Source: Gremmenia infestans
Taxonomy: Eukaryota > Ascomycota > Leotiomycetes > Helotiales > Hamatocanthoscyphaceae
NCBI GenBank assembly: GCA_032629725.1
Contig: JAFEVB010000008.1
Coordinates: forward strand, 682,001-746,000
Direction of reading: 5' to 3'
DNA: 64,000 nucleotides
The notes beneath the pieces are model-generated. The model made no database searches. It worked only from the letters and a program-made list of their open reading frames with translations, and was not told the DNA's origin. Both the position numbers and the translations under genes were made by a program. This document shows positions 21,800-33,191 of this stretch, piece by piece (the stretch's first letter is position 1; every line of letters begins with the position of its first letter).

Positions 21800-24269
21800 C
21801 GCTCTACTGTTGGATGCTTCGTTGCGACAAAATGCAATGTTATGGAGGTGATGTGGTCGTGAATACGGAAAGAGGGAGCCCTGGGTAAGGCGATAGGAAC
21901 TGGAAGAGCGGAGTTATTGAATCCGTGGCAGCCGTCGCGGAAGTCGCAAAATAGAAGTTCTGTTCGGTTGCCAGGACAAGTCTCGGATTGCCTCCTCTGC
22001 TGTGAATGCAGGGACCAGTGTATCAGTGTGGTGTGTCTCCGAGAAACGCGTGGGTAGTCGTAGTCGCTTGTTGACCTGGAGGCGGTGATTCGTCCGTGGT
22101 TATTTGAGAGGTCGACCGGTCAGATATGGTTATGAATGCGCGTGTCAACAATGCGAGTGGACCTCGCACAGCAGGTGGATGCAAGGCGATGCGATGCGGT
22201 CGCAAGACTAAGAATACAGAAAATTGTAAGTCGTACTGTAACTGTGATGGTAAAAGGAGTAAGTGGAAAAGACAGGACGGGTCAGGGCCGAGTGAGTGAG
22301 GCGGAAATTCTTTCTAAGAGATTGGTGATCCAGGGATAGTACTGGAATAAGTCTAGCCCAGCCGGCCGGTAAAAGGGGTTAGCGTAAGTACGTACCTAGC
22401 CTAGCCTAGCCTAGCCTAGGTACAGAGGTACTGGGACTGGACTGGTAGGTGCGGCTGGTGATACGGGTACCTACCTACTAAACACAACCACAGCTAAACT
22501 ATAGTAGCCTCAGGGGTAAACTTCTGAATATGGAACGATAAGGAGGCCTCTCCTTCTCCTTTTCCTTCTCCTTCTACCATTATAAATCCAGCGCCATTAT
22601 TTATTACCAGCGCTACATGATTAATTATTATTACCACACCACCACTGGCTCTCTTTCCGCGCCAAAGGACGAGATTGCAGGGATATATTCCCCTTTAACT
22701 TTAACTTTGGAGTCTGGTTCTGGATCCCTGGAACCACGAGCTTTCATATCGATAGGGATCGGTACGGAGCATCAAACACCTCCCCCCTTATCCCCGCATC
22801 TCTGACTTGCAGTACGGTGGCTGGAACCGAGCTTTTCTCCAGCTGGGAGACAGAGGAAGTCTGTAAGGCTTTCTAGTCACATTAGAAAAACACGCTACTG
22901 TACTGCGAAACTCATAAATCTTGGAAAGCATGGAGGAATACGGTACGGGAAGGTTCAAGTTCTGTCAGTCCTCGCCTCGGTTTCACTATCACTTTTCGGC
23001 AGCTCTAAGAAGGATACCTCCGTACGGATTATGACTGCCAGCCTGAACCTTAATCGTTCTGAATGTGGAAGTAGTCACGCTTTTAATTTAAAAGTTGCAG
23101 ACATTGTGTTTCATCATTTTGATCACGATTTTGACAGCGGCACTCATCACCGGGTTTGTCACCAGCCTTATAAATTATAAAGCCTGACTCAACCCAGATA
23201 TGCTACATAGTCTTTGGCTCGCATAGCATAATAAAAGGATTCTTGATTATTATTAATATTACCAATCCAAATGCTTCGCACAATGTCCAAGTGCAAGCCC
23301 CAGGCCAAAGTGCCCCCCATAATAAATAATATAACCTCTCAAGCCCCTTGAAAAGGATCCGATACAAGGCCTAGGTGTGGTATAGAACAGCCTTGGCCCA
23401 AATAGTTCCCGTCAACGGGTTAGTGGCTTGCTTCCGGGCTTCGGTCTATTTCATCGTGCATGTTCCCGATATACCATAAATGCCCGAGACTCGGAGATGA
23501 TGATGGAAGCTTCGTTGTGAATATATCTCTCTTCTCTTCGACTTCACAGCAGGTCCGCTTCAGAGTAAACTGAACAAGGCATGATCAAGCTCGCCTTTCT
23601 TTTATAAGCACGGACAAATATGACTAGACGCAACGCAAAGCACATCCCTTATCAAAGTATCCGACCGCGGAATTCTGCTATGCCTCAATATCTAATCATT
23701 TTATACAAGTACCGATACCACCTGACCACCTCTTCTACGGACGATTGGCTATTGGTACGCCGTGAGGCGGACACCAGGTACAAAAAGCAACCCCGCAACT
23801 CCATGGCCGCCTAGTCCCTGAACAACAAGTTCGGTCTTCTTCCAAAGTCATCCTCAACGGGATCCCTCCGCAGTTCCCGTGGGTAATTTGACCCAAGAAC
23901 ATCCAAGCGTGCATGCATTTTGCGTTGCGCACGTCCTTGAATTTACCTTTTTGTTCCTTTTCGTTGAAGATCTGGCGATCACGACCATGTACGGAAAAGT
24001 CCCTCTCCACAGCCGGCGCGGCGGCGCCACATGACAAGCAAGTGCACGCAAACAAGCATGGTTGAGTTGATATCAAAGTGCATAGTACTTCGTCTAAAAG
24101 CTTCAACTTCTCAACTCCGGCAAATCGAAGTAAAAATTTCTAGTTCCCATATGAGTCCACATGAGTCATGGCACAAAAATGGGATATAATCCAGCCTCCA
24201 TAACCCACGGTCATAGCTCAAAATCCCCGTCCGTCCCCAAAGCGTTTGACGCAGCTACCGGTACATATC
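21800..24269. other. Long intergenic region with simple repeats
   Basis: About 2.5 kb between the divergent kinesin and acetyltransferase genes, with no supported gene. A CCTAG unit is repeated five times at 22395-22420, flanked by GTAC. A CCTTCTCCTTTTCC pyrimidine tract lies at about 22546-22575. A 123-codon leftward frame at 23735-24106 has no motif and is not accepted. Confidence 0.55.
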
Positions 24270-26283
24270 ATGTCTTCCTTCCCTCTAGACCCATCATCCT
24301 ACCAATGGAGCCAACAATCTCATTTCCTATGGAAGCGTCGTGCTCTTGCCTCAGAGCCAATGTGGATCCCGAGACCAAAACAACTACATGAGATGTTCAT
24401 CGGCGGGACAATAAGTCTAGAATCTCCTTTACCAAATTCCACACTCAAGTCGGCTGCCAGGAACGCCTGGCGGAGTCTACGTTTTGAAATTCCAGAATTG
24501 GTAGCAAAGGGACAATTCCAGGACGGGAAGCCGTTTATGCAGTATCAAACACCTAAAGATGAAAATGAAGTCAATGAGTGGATCAATCGAACAGCTTTCT
24601 TTGATCAAGGATTGAATGATTTAAGTTTTGAGTGTCAAAGAGAAAAGCTTCTTTTGAGGAAACAAGCCTTTAACCTGCATACTGCGTCTCTGCTTCTGTA
24701 CTCGGAGCTAGTTACCGATGAGGACTTGGTCTGCCGTTTTCATCTAATGGTCAACATGGACCATGAAGTCACAGACGGCATCGGGACTCGGATTCTCTTT
24801 GGAAAGTATTTGTCTCTTCTGGCAAAGATCTTGTCCGGCTCTTCAGGAGTAGGTGAGATAGAATGGGCTGAAAGTAGTCGGAACCTCTCACCACCATGGA
24901 TAGGCATCATGAACGAAGAGCAGGTTACTTGTGGGCCTGAGTATGAAGAAATGGCTCAAATGAACAAAACTTTGTTGCTCGAGAATATGGTAAACTATCT
25001 TTTTCTCTTATACTTATCTGGTAATCAATACCATCAATCAAGTGGTTTCTCTTGAATAATAACACTTTAGAACTCTCGATTTCTCCAAATGTCTCAATAA
25101 AATTTTCGTATCAGGACCAGTCAATGATTGTATACTTCAAGCTGTCCTAGAAGCCCAAAAAACATATTGTCAATCATAGCTCTTCTCAGCCTCTTACCTC
25201 TCATTCACCTCGAGTGTACAATCATCCGCTAACCCATACCAGGCCCAAAACCCAGGCCTTCCCCTCCTAACACAACCATCCCCCCCATCCCAACAAACGC
25301 ACTTCATAACCCTCTCCACCACCCAGACCTCCACCCTCCTCGCCTCCATCAAAACCATCTCGCCCGCCGCAAACATCACGTCCCTAGCCCACGCCGCTCT
25401 CGTCCTCGCCCTTCTCCGCTCGTCCCCTCCCCCACTATCACCAACATTCTACTCCTCATGCTGGCTCAACGGCCGCCGATACCTCCATCCCTGCACCCAA
25501 AGCCCCCAACCAGTAAACCAATATATACCATGCTGCATGTCCTTCGCGCCCATCATCTTCCCTGATCTCAGCTCCCTGCTCCTAGCCAAAGACGCAAGCA
25601 AACCTGAGATCAAGCACAAGCTCAAGAAAGCATGCCTGGTAGCTACTAGCGAGTACATCAAGATCCGGGAAAGAAAAAGCATGTTACCTGAAATTGTAGT
25701 ATTATTAGAGACGATCGGGGAGGCGATGTCTAGGTATCCTCCCCTCTTTCCTCGCTGTCCAATGCTGGATTGACCAGCCTTAATTATAGAGCAAAGACGG
25801 AAAGTCCCACCACTCCCACGCAACGTCGTACTGAAGCAGCACCTGTGAGTTCACCCCCACGACTTGAGAGTAGAGGAAAGACCAGAGCCGCCCTCGCTGA
25901 CACATATATACTCTAGCTTCTCCTCAGTGATGGAAAGGCAGAACAATACATCGCGCATTCCTACTCCTACCCCTCTTCCTCACCACCTCTCTTTACAGTC
26001 GAGGATGTGAAATTCGCTGCTAATGCTGATATGGAACTGTTTGTCTCCAGTCTCCTTTCTCCCTTTCTTTTCCCCATTCCCTCTCTCTCTTGAATTTGAT
26101 CGTGGTCGTGGTCGTGGTCGTGGTCGTGCGTGGGTTGACGACATGAATAGGATTGTACGCATGAGCAGTTGGCGCAACCGTACCACGATATCGGGGGAAT
26201 GGAACGCGAAAGACTACGAGCGGGGCTACATCGAACGGTTTCTTGGGGAAGTGGTAGGGATTATGCTTGCGATTGTCGATTAG
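24270..26283 (+). CDS. Tri3-like 15-O-acetyltransferase / condensation-fold acyltransferase
   Basis: Five-exon model: 24270-24989, 25243-25733, 25778-25844, 25917-26038 and 26151-26283, giving 510 residues in phase. The N-terminus (YQWSQQSHFLWKRRALASEP) and the HEVTDG catalytic motif (His165, Asp169) place it in the condensation-like superfamily that includes trichothecene 15-O-acetyltransferase Tri3. Later landmarks are LASIKTISPAANITSLAHAA, FYSSCWLNGRRYL (the DFGWG-like region) and the tail TTISGEWNAKDYERGYIERF. It should move an acetyl group from acetyl-CoA to a hydroxyl; the substrate is unknown and no pathway partner is nearby. Weak points: the 253-nt first intron and the 44-nt second intron, where a frame change is needed. 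The fourth intron contains a CGTGGT repeat. Confidence 0.75.
26099..26130 (+). repeat. CGTGGT hexamer repeat inside an intron
   Basis: About five tandem copies of CGTGGT within the 112-nt last intron of the acetyltransferase gene, between the pyrimidine tract and the branch-like GTTGAC. If the intron were retained, the repeat would read as Arg-Gly dipeptides. Confidence 0.85.
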
Positions 26284-26892
26284 AAGGGAGTATACATATA
26301 TTCAAGGTTCTTCCAGCGAGATGAAGCGAAATTGCCACAAATATTAGTTACGCACTTGCAGTATCCGGTCCGAGGCTTTGGGGGGGATGACGAAGTTCTG
26401 CATCTTGTGAGCTATCCTTTTCAATGGGAAGGATATGGAAGGGGTGGATGGTATACACCCGAATGCCCTTTCTTTGAAACTCAATATCTAAAATCTGGTC
26501 GATTCATATGCAACATGTCGCATCGAAGAGCAGGCGTTTTTAGTATTAAAGTACCTGGTGTTCTTTTTGAAAGAGATACTTCACACGAAAGGTACGGACT
26601 AGACTGCTACCAAGGAATAGCTGCGATGCAAAGCACGGAAGAGGTAGAACTGGAAGTGAAAGGTATGTTGATGAACGACAATAATGCGTTCTATGATGAT
26701 CAGAATGGACTTCTTTGGAGAATATTAATGATCGCTTTTATAACGCCAGCGACTCTATTTATAGCGATGATGATGCCGACGTCCATAATGCTACATATAT
26801 GTACCTATTGAGCGGCTCTTGTCTGGTATAATACCCGAACTCCATATCTTAGAATTCCCAATACTCCAACGCAGCACAAAAACATAAGGGTA
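26284..26892. other. Intergenic between convergent genes
   Basis: A long rightward open frame crosses 26332-26811 but has no ATG until 26515 and no recognisable motif, so I leave it unassigned. Otherwise 3' flanking sequence. Confidence 0.4.
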
Positions 26893-28729
26893 TCACGCAA
26901 TATTCCAATCATTCGCCGTCCTGACCTCTATAAAAGCAAGCAGACTCCTCAATCGTCCAGCACTAGCCCCCAACCACTCCCTCGCCGTCTCCTGCCTCTT
27001 TCTCGCCCCCATATCCTTCGGCTTCTTCTCTCCCTTACACTTGTCATCCCTCGCCTTAATTCCCCTCTCGACAGCCTCACCCAGCCTCGGCGTATACCAA
27101 CACTCACAACTCCTCAAAAACAGTCTGAGGCAGTTCTCTACCAATATCGACACCTTGGCATTCTCGTCCGTAGAGGAAGTAGAAGCCGGGAAAGGGAGAA
27201 AGCATTCCTCGAGCACTTCTTGGGTGAGGTCATCCGCGTCGTTGGATGTGATTGAGTGGGGAGAGGGGGCATTGTTTGGGAGGAGGAGTTTGAGTACTAA
27301 GAGGGTGAGGGAGACGAAGAGTTGGGGGTGAAGGAAGGAGTTTGTTGAAGGAGACATAAAGAGGGAGAAGGCGGGAATGGGGGTTTGTTTCAGGCAGCTG
27401 AAGACCATTTCGTAGAGATTAGTAAGGGAGGTGAGTTCATCTTGGAAGTAGAATGATGCGCGTGAGAGCTGGAGTTGTTAGCAATAATCTTCTATGCAAC
27501 ATAAAAGGTTGTGTACATACCAATGTTAGAACACGCTGCCGCAGAGCAATCGATTCTGTGCCTCCTAAATACGGATCCACCAAAGCTATAGGCATTTCGT
27601 CCTCGTCCTCGTCCTCGGCTTGCATGGGCGATGAGTAGCCGTCCGCATAATAAACCTCTTCTTCATAATCTCCGAATTTGTGATCCATGGTATCCGCTCT
27701 TTTGCGTTTCTGCCCATTCTTGTCCTTTGTTTCGCTACCGACGAATACCTCCGGAAACTCCTTTAGACTGTCGGGTCCCGCGTCCGCGAACACGGATCTC
27801 ACAACACGCCTCATAGCGCTTGATTTCTGACCAACTTCCGACAGGTAGTTCATAAGCAGACATTTCTGCACCATAGTATAGTCGCACTCCCCTTCAACTC
27901 CCCTCATGCCTTCACGATCCAGCCGTTCCCGCTCTTTCCAATCTGCATCCAAAACATCTAGCATATAGTCGAGGTAGACTTTCCAATACTGCCATCTCTT
28001 GGGGTACTTAACGCTACAATTGAACGCCCACCCCACAATATGCCAAAAGTCCGTTGCACAGTTCCGTATCCTGCCTTTATTTCCAATGACCCCTTTCACT
28101 AGCTCTACCTTATCGTCTGTAGTATCCGAACCGCTGGCACCTTCATCACGTTCCAATGCATTCCTACCACGTCTCGTGGTTCTGGTAGATGTGAGGGGAG
28201 AAAGAGAAAATGCTTCGACGAGATTCGCATTTACAGGCCCAAGAATAAGAAGCGTGTTGCGGAGGAAGGTGATTGATTTTGACGCGAGTTCGGAACGCTC
28301 GTCTGGGGGCGATTGGCTTGTATGGAGGGGGTGAATGAGCAGGGCGCTGACAAGTTCGATATGGTATGGTATTGGGACAAAAGCTGGCTTGTCTTGAGCT
28401 TCTGGATGGGATGCGCCAGACGTGACGAGATCCCCTAGGAGCGTGAGGGCACTCCCATCTGTTTCCGTTAGCTTGTTCCGGTTGATGAGAAGAGATTACG
28501 CACATAGCTGTTCATCTAGGAATATATGGCAATGTTTTTGAATATCTTCAGTTATTGGAATTCCTGGCCGGTACTGGCAGCGCGATACTGTTTCTTGGAA
28601 AATCTCATCTTCTTCATTGAAAGGGGCATCAGGCATGTCGGATTCAAAGGGTATTGGCGAGGTTGGAGCGGTACAAAAGGAGCAATCCGAGCTTGGTGAT
28701 GCAGGGGAACCCATCGTGGGGCAATGCAT
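26893..28729 (-). CDS. Conserved fungal nuclear-type protein of unknown function
   Basis: 579 residues from exons 28729-28504, 28458-27521 and 27468-26893; all phases agree and each intron has clean GT, CTAAC and AG signals. I recognise no named domain. It is rich in helices: a 75-residue N-terminus with SSDCSFCTAPTSP, then PFAV-like VPIPYHIELVSALLIHPLH, a conserved core DFWHIVGWAFNCSVKYPKRW and WKVYLDYMLDVLDADWKERE, and an acidic linker with a nuclear-signal-like NGQKRKR. A Leu-rich C-terminal helical domain follows. The layout suggests an alpha-helical repeat scaffold in the nucleus, but that is inference. An ATG at 28714 would shorten the start by five residues. Confidence 0.82.
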
Positions 28730-29505
28730 GCGGCGACGCGACTTTGGTGATGCGCTGCTTTTATGATATGAAATGATTAAAAGCAGCGAGTCAGCAGCAA
28801 TATATGAACAAAGCAGTGACAATAAGCGGTTGCACTTTTTCGGACTTGGGGCTCCTCACGAATGTTTTTTCTTCAAGGGAATGATAAACTAAGGTTCATG
28901 TAGTTGTTTTCTGATACAGAGTTGTACCTGCCTTGCCTGCCCTTATGCTGTTTATCATTCCAAATTTGCGCTAAGCAAAGACTTAGCAGGTGGCTCTGAA
29001 AATCATCTCCTCTCTTACATCTCAGCTTCCACGATTAGATTATTGATGAGATGCTAGCAGGAAAACCTTCACTCTGGGTGCCACGTATGCTGCCGGTATC
29101 ATGTCATTTGGAGGGGCTGTAGGTGAGTTAGAAGTTTTAAGGACCACGGCATTGTCTAGGTATAGTTCGGTTCCCTGTCGTTCATCCTCTACTTCTATGG
29201 TCTTTCAAAACGCTTTCTTTCTCCCCTTTTGGGCTCCTGGCTATCATTAGATATGCAGCAGTACAAAACTCAAGATTTTTTTCCATCGTTATATCCAGTT
29301 CCCGAATCATTTGCCCTTCTGGAGGGACCATCATAGACGCGTCCCATTGGACTCGGGAGACTTCAGCTATAGTTCGGTCAACGTAAACAAGCCACAAACC
29401 CTATGAAAGAAGGAGCTTATACCAATGAGAAATGGTACTGCTGGTTCATGTCCAGAACCGGAGAAGCCGATATTTTTTCATCCGGCCCATAGCGCTACAG
29501 CTGAA
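28730..29505. other. Intergenic, no supported gene
   Basis: Promoter of the leftward gene at 28729 and 3' flank of the leftward gene ending at 29506. A 71-codon leftward frame at 29182-29397 has no motif. Confidence 0.45.
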
Positions 29506-30372
29506 TCACAAAAACCAGCCGCCCATTGCAACCTCCGACCCATCAGCATCAGCATCAATCCTCGTCAAAGAACGCTTCCCCTCATCTGCCACATCCTTCA
29601 AGAATTCCAAGTCTCCCAATAATAACCCACCCCTCCGTTTCATCTCCTCCTTCTGCCACTCTTTCTCGGGGTGCTTCACCACAAATCCCGCCTTAGCCCC
29701 CTCACCCTTCAACGGCTCCGTCTCGAACACCCCCCGCTCCTCACTTCCCACCCCAAGTATTGCAGCATAAGCCTTCTCCAGCGTCTTTTCTCTGTCCCCA
29801 GGTACAAAGATGACCAACCGCTGAATACCATACGCACCACTAGGATGCGTGACACACTCCTTCGAAAACGGAACCCGTACCTCACGATCCGTGATATCAT
29901 GACAGAAAAACGGTAGTTCTCCCCTCTGGTATCCATCTGAGACGACAGGAAACGTAACTTGCCATTTGACATCCACCCCATCATCCCTCTTCCTCCCTCC
30001 CTCCACAGGTTTCTGATACATAACCTCCTCCTCACTATCCGCCCATTTCACCTCCCCCAACCTCTTACTCACAGCCTCATAATTCACCTCAGCGCCTCCA
30101 CGTCCTCCACTTTCCTTGCTAGTAAAAGCAAAATCAATGATCCCAAAGGTCTTCTTACCCCACCAATGTCCCTCCCTCAATGCGGGGTCATCGTTTATAA
30201 ATGAGATGAGCTCGATGTAAGAGCCGTCTTTAAAACAGATGAGCTTGTTTTCGGTTTTGTTGTCTGCGTGGCGCCCGCCGGGTGTGACGGTAAAATTACC
30301 CGTCAGCCATTCGGGTAGGTCGATGAGATGCGCGTACGGGACGAGAATTATGATGTGGTCGAGGTGGGACAT
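29506..30372 (-). CDS. Glyoxalase-like domain protein
   Basis: Single exon, 288 residues. The start MSHLDHIIILVPYAHLIDLP and the segment FTVTPGGRHADNKTENKLIC, then DGSYIELISF, match the glyoxalase-like family (Glyoxalase_3 type). These are vicinal-oxygen-chelate folds with His and Glu metal ligands (His4 and the Glu of YIEL here). No signal peptide, so cytosolic. The second half has a related FCHDITDREVRVPF segment. The exact reaction is unknown; members are not proven glyoxalases. Codon use is ordinary. Confidence 0.85.
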   Translation of the reverse strand: MSHLDHIIILVPYAHLIDLPEWLTGNFTVTPGGRHADNKTENKLICFKDGSYIELISFINDDPALREGHWWGKKTFGIIDFAFTSKESGGRGGAEVNYEAVSKRLGEVKWADSEEEVMYQKPVEGGRKRDDGVDVKWQVTFPVVSDGYQRGELPFFCHDITDREVRVPFSKECVTHPSGAYGIQRLVIFVPGDREKTLEKAYAAILGVGSEERGVFETEPLKGEGAKAGFVVKHPEKEWQKEEMKRRGGLLLGDLEFLKDVADEGKRSLTRIDADADGSEVAMGGWFL

Positions 30373-31285
30373 TTTTGGTCCTGGTTTTGGTGATGGTAGA
30401 TGTAAGGAGGTGTTTAGTTTTGGAATGAGTTTGAGTGCTTGTAATCTTGTAATCTTGTACTTGATGACTGCTCGCGGGTTGAGTGCTTGAAAGTGGGTTG
30501 TGGCTGGTCACTTGACGCATGTGATCTTCAAAATAGATCCACTGAACCTCGAAGAATTCGGAATGATCCGGCTCGCAATTATGTAAATCGATATTAGGTG
30601 ATACTGGCCTTTGTTAAGAACATCCCCCCTGTGATGTATAGACCGCGCTTCTTCTTCTTTTGTTGGTCTACTTCCCCCGGCTAGAAATAGGGGGGCGCCA
30701 GTAAGCGAGAGAGACCATTGCTTGATGAGTATAGCTATCGTTAGTCTCTCACTAGTATAGGATAGCTGTTTTCCTTTAGTGTGTGTCTGATTTTGAACCT
30801 CGGAAGCATTTCGCCAAAGGGTGCTTCTCCAGTCACTTCTTACCTACCTATATGATGTAAATTAGGCGCTTTTGTTGCAGATTGGTCGGTTGCTAGCCAG
30901 TCTTTAGGTTGTAGTTGAAACGCACTTTCTTTTACCCCCCCCCTATTCATTTTCCGGTGCGGAGCAGAGGAACATGCACGAGCGTCCGGGGTGTTTTCAT
31001 TTGTTTTTAGTCCTTCTGCCTGTACATCTCGCTCAAAGGCTAAGCAAGAGGCAGATGTGTTATGTATTTCATTGCTTGCTAGTTAAAGGTCTATTCCGCT
31101 TATTCTGCATCTTCCATATCCACCCTTTCCCATAATCCCAAGAGTCACCTACCATCAACGCCCATTCACATTTCTTCTAGACGTCCACTTTATCATCATA
31201 ACGGTCAGCTCACCAGCTCGAAGATGGAAAGCTTGGGGCAATTACAATAGTAGTTGAGTAGTTGATCGTGTACTATTCTCCATCC
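30373..31285. other. Intergenic, no supported gene
   Basis: Promoter of the glyoxalase-like gene on the left and the 3' flank of the small cysteine protein on the right. No open frame of note. Confidence 0.5.
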
Positions 31286-31558
31286 CTAGACCTTCTTGCC
31301 CTCGCCCCTGAATATCCTGTTGAATGCATCCTTAAGCTTAGAGTGGCTTGTAGATTCTAAGGGTAGATCTAGAATGACACAGCCGCCCTCGCACTTGCAA
31401 TCAGCCTTGACAGTTCGGTTGTCGCGGGTCCAGCGCTGCTTGCTGCTATTCCACATGTATTGTGCCTTGAATTTGGACTGCCAGCCACATTTGTAGCACT
31501 GACCATCTAGTTCGACATCCAGGAGAGTCCCGTTTGGAATGAGAGGTTTAAGAGGCAT
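31286..31558 (-). CDS. Small zinc-ribbon-like cysteine protein A (90 aa)
   Basis: Single exon, 90 residues, not a family I can name. Cys21-x2-Cys24 and Cys54-x-Cys56 (plus Cys60) look like a small zinc-binding knuckle pair. Aromatic landmarks Tyr34, Trp36 and Trp43 lie between them, and a hydrophobic VILDLPLE strand and a basic C-terminal helix follow. It is homologous to the divergent neighbour at 32085: the cysteine pairs are the same distance apart and Tyr, Trp, Trp, Arg and Ala align without gaps. No signal peptide. Zinc binding is inferred. Confidence 0.72.
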   Translation of the reverse strand: MPLKPLIPNGTLLDVELDGQCYKCGWQSKFKAQYMWNSSKQRWTRDNRTVKADCKCEGGCVILDLPLESTSHSKLKDAFNRIFRGEGKKV

Positions 31559-32084
31559 GGTTGCGATTTGGGTGGTTTATGTAAGTCCTATTGCTCGTAG
31601 CGATGTTCAGGCGTTAAGTTTTGTTATATGTTTGTGGGAACGGTATTTGCTAGTTGTTTGCAGAAGTCCGGAGGCAGGTGGTATTGGTAAAGTTATGGAA
31701 GTTCATTCTCGCAAATTGTTCGTGGATTTTTTATCATTGATTCAGGTCGAGGGAAGAAGCACTGATTCACATACTCGTCTTGCAATTCAAGATGAATCAC
31801 TTCTTGTTCACATCCCCAGACTTTGCCCGCCACTCACAGACTCTGCCCATCATTCGCAGGCGTGCCCATGTATTTAAGCTTCTGCTCCCCATTTGATCCT
31901 CCAGATTGACAAATATCTCACAACATCCTGCGTAGCAAAATCTTCCCCCAGCAATAACTACAACATTTCGCCATCCAACCCTTTCTTCGACAAGCATTTC
32001 ACAACACCAGATTTCCCTCTCTAAGTGATCTCTCAGAGAACCGAAACGTACAACTAACGCACTCCCAACAACCCGCCAGCAGCA
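31559..32084. promoter_or_regulatory. Shared promoter of the two small cysteine proteins
   Basis: 526 nt between divergent starts at 31558 and 32085. The right part is C/A-rich (TCTCACAACATCC, CTAACGCACTCCC), as in fungal leaders. TTCACA/CACTCACAGACTC steps recur near 31800-31860. No factor site can be named. Confidence 0.5.
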
Positions 32085-32426
32085 ATGGCGGTACCATTAT
32101 CTCCGCAGCAGGGCGACATGATATACATGGAGGGACAGGAACACATGGTGTGTGACAAGTGCAACGAGGAACCGATCGTAAACATCCCTTACACCTGGGA
32201 TACCGAAATGCAAGCTTGGGGCCGAGCGGAATCAGGCTACACAGCTAAGTGTCCCGAGTGCTTGAAGAGAACTCCAAATAACCCCGGTTTGATCATTCTG
32301 TTCAAATTGCCGAGATGGGTCCGTCTTGAAGCTAAGGAAGAGAGCAAGGGGGGTCTTTTCAGTAAGGTGATGGGAACTTCGAAGCTGGCCCGGTGGTTCC
32401 AGGGGAACAAGTCAAAGGACAAGTAA
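32085..32426 (+). CDS. Small zinc-ribbon-like cysteine protein B (113 aa)
   Basis: Single exon, 113 residues. Cys23-x2-Cys26 and Cys56-x2-Cys59 form a probable zinc ribbon. Between them, Tyr36, Trp38, Trp45 and Arg47 occupy the same offsets as in the divergent neighbour ending at 31286. LIILFKLPRW matches the neighbour's VILDLPLE strand, and the tail is basic (KVMGTSKLARWFQGNKSKDK). It carries an insertion of about ten residues after the second cysteine pair. Family and role unknown; likely the product of an inverted local duplication. Confidence 0.75.
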   Translation: MAVPLSPQQGDMIYMEGQEHMVCDKCNEEPIVNIPYTWDTEMQAWGRAESGYTAKCPECLKRTPNNPGLIILFKLPRWVRLEAKEESKGGLFSKVMGTSKLARWFQGNKSKDK

Positions 32427-33191
32427 ATATATCCTGGACATGTACATGCGCGCGGTTTTGGAAAGGGGGCTATAATGAAACGGGGATAGAATGATAAGCA
32501 ATGATACCTTTGTATTCACAAGAAGAAAAAGAGCCTTGCCTGAGTTTTGAAGTGATTCCAAATTGCTGGTCTACCTACATAGAATATGAAGCGAAGGTGC
32601 CCCTAAACAATTTGAAGGTCCTTACTGACGTCTACGTATTATAGCATATCTAGGTTTGGACGTGCTATTCGACCTAACATGATTGCCACACTTACTCGAG
32701 AGTTAAAGAAATAGGAACTATCTTAAAATTAGAAATAATCAACTTTAATATATGCACAGTATCACACGCAATCTTATTCACACGCAATTTCCAGTGCCTT
32801 GGTACTCGACTATGCAAAGATCTGAATTCTGAAAGAGGCTGAGACTAGTCTGCATGTTATGCGTAGGAAAATAAGCTCACATTCCCAACCATGCATGGCA
32901 CCTACTTACTGCTTGCTGAGGGTCTTCATTGGTGGCCAAGCACAAAACAGCAAGATCGTTCAATACGGTCTATTATTCTAGACTATTCGCTCATATATGA
33001 GAACATCTGTCTCGGGGGTATGCTGAATCGATGAAACAAAAAATCATCATAAACAAGTGGGAGCGCCCACTGCGTAATACCAATCACCTAGGATTTGGTC
33101 AGGGTATGTTGAAGAGACCATCCGTAATTCCACCGTTCATCCCACCCATGTATTTTCATTCGTCATTACTCATGAATCGTCTTTTCCATCC
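32427..33191. other. Intergenic between convergent genes
   Basis: A+T-rich 3' flanks of the small cysteine protein and KAP123. Nothing else is visible. Confidence 0.5.

Noticed and set aside
26332..26811. 159-codon rightward open frame downstream of the acetyltransferase
   Set aside because: It has no ATG until 26515, no recognisable motif, and lies between two convergent genes; probably 3' flank.
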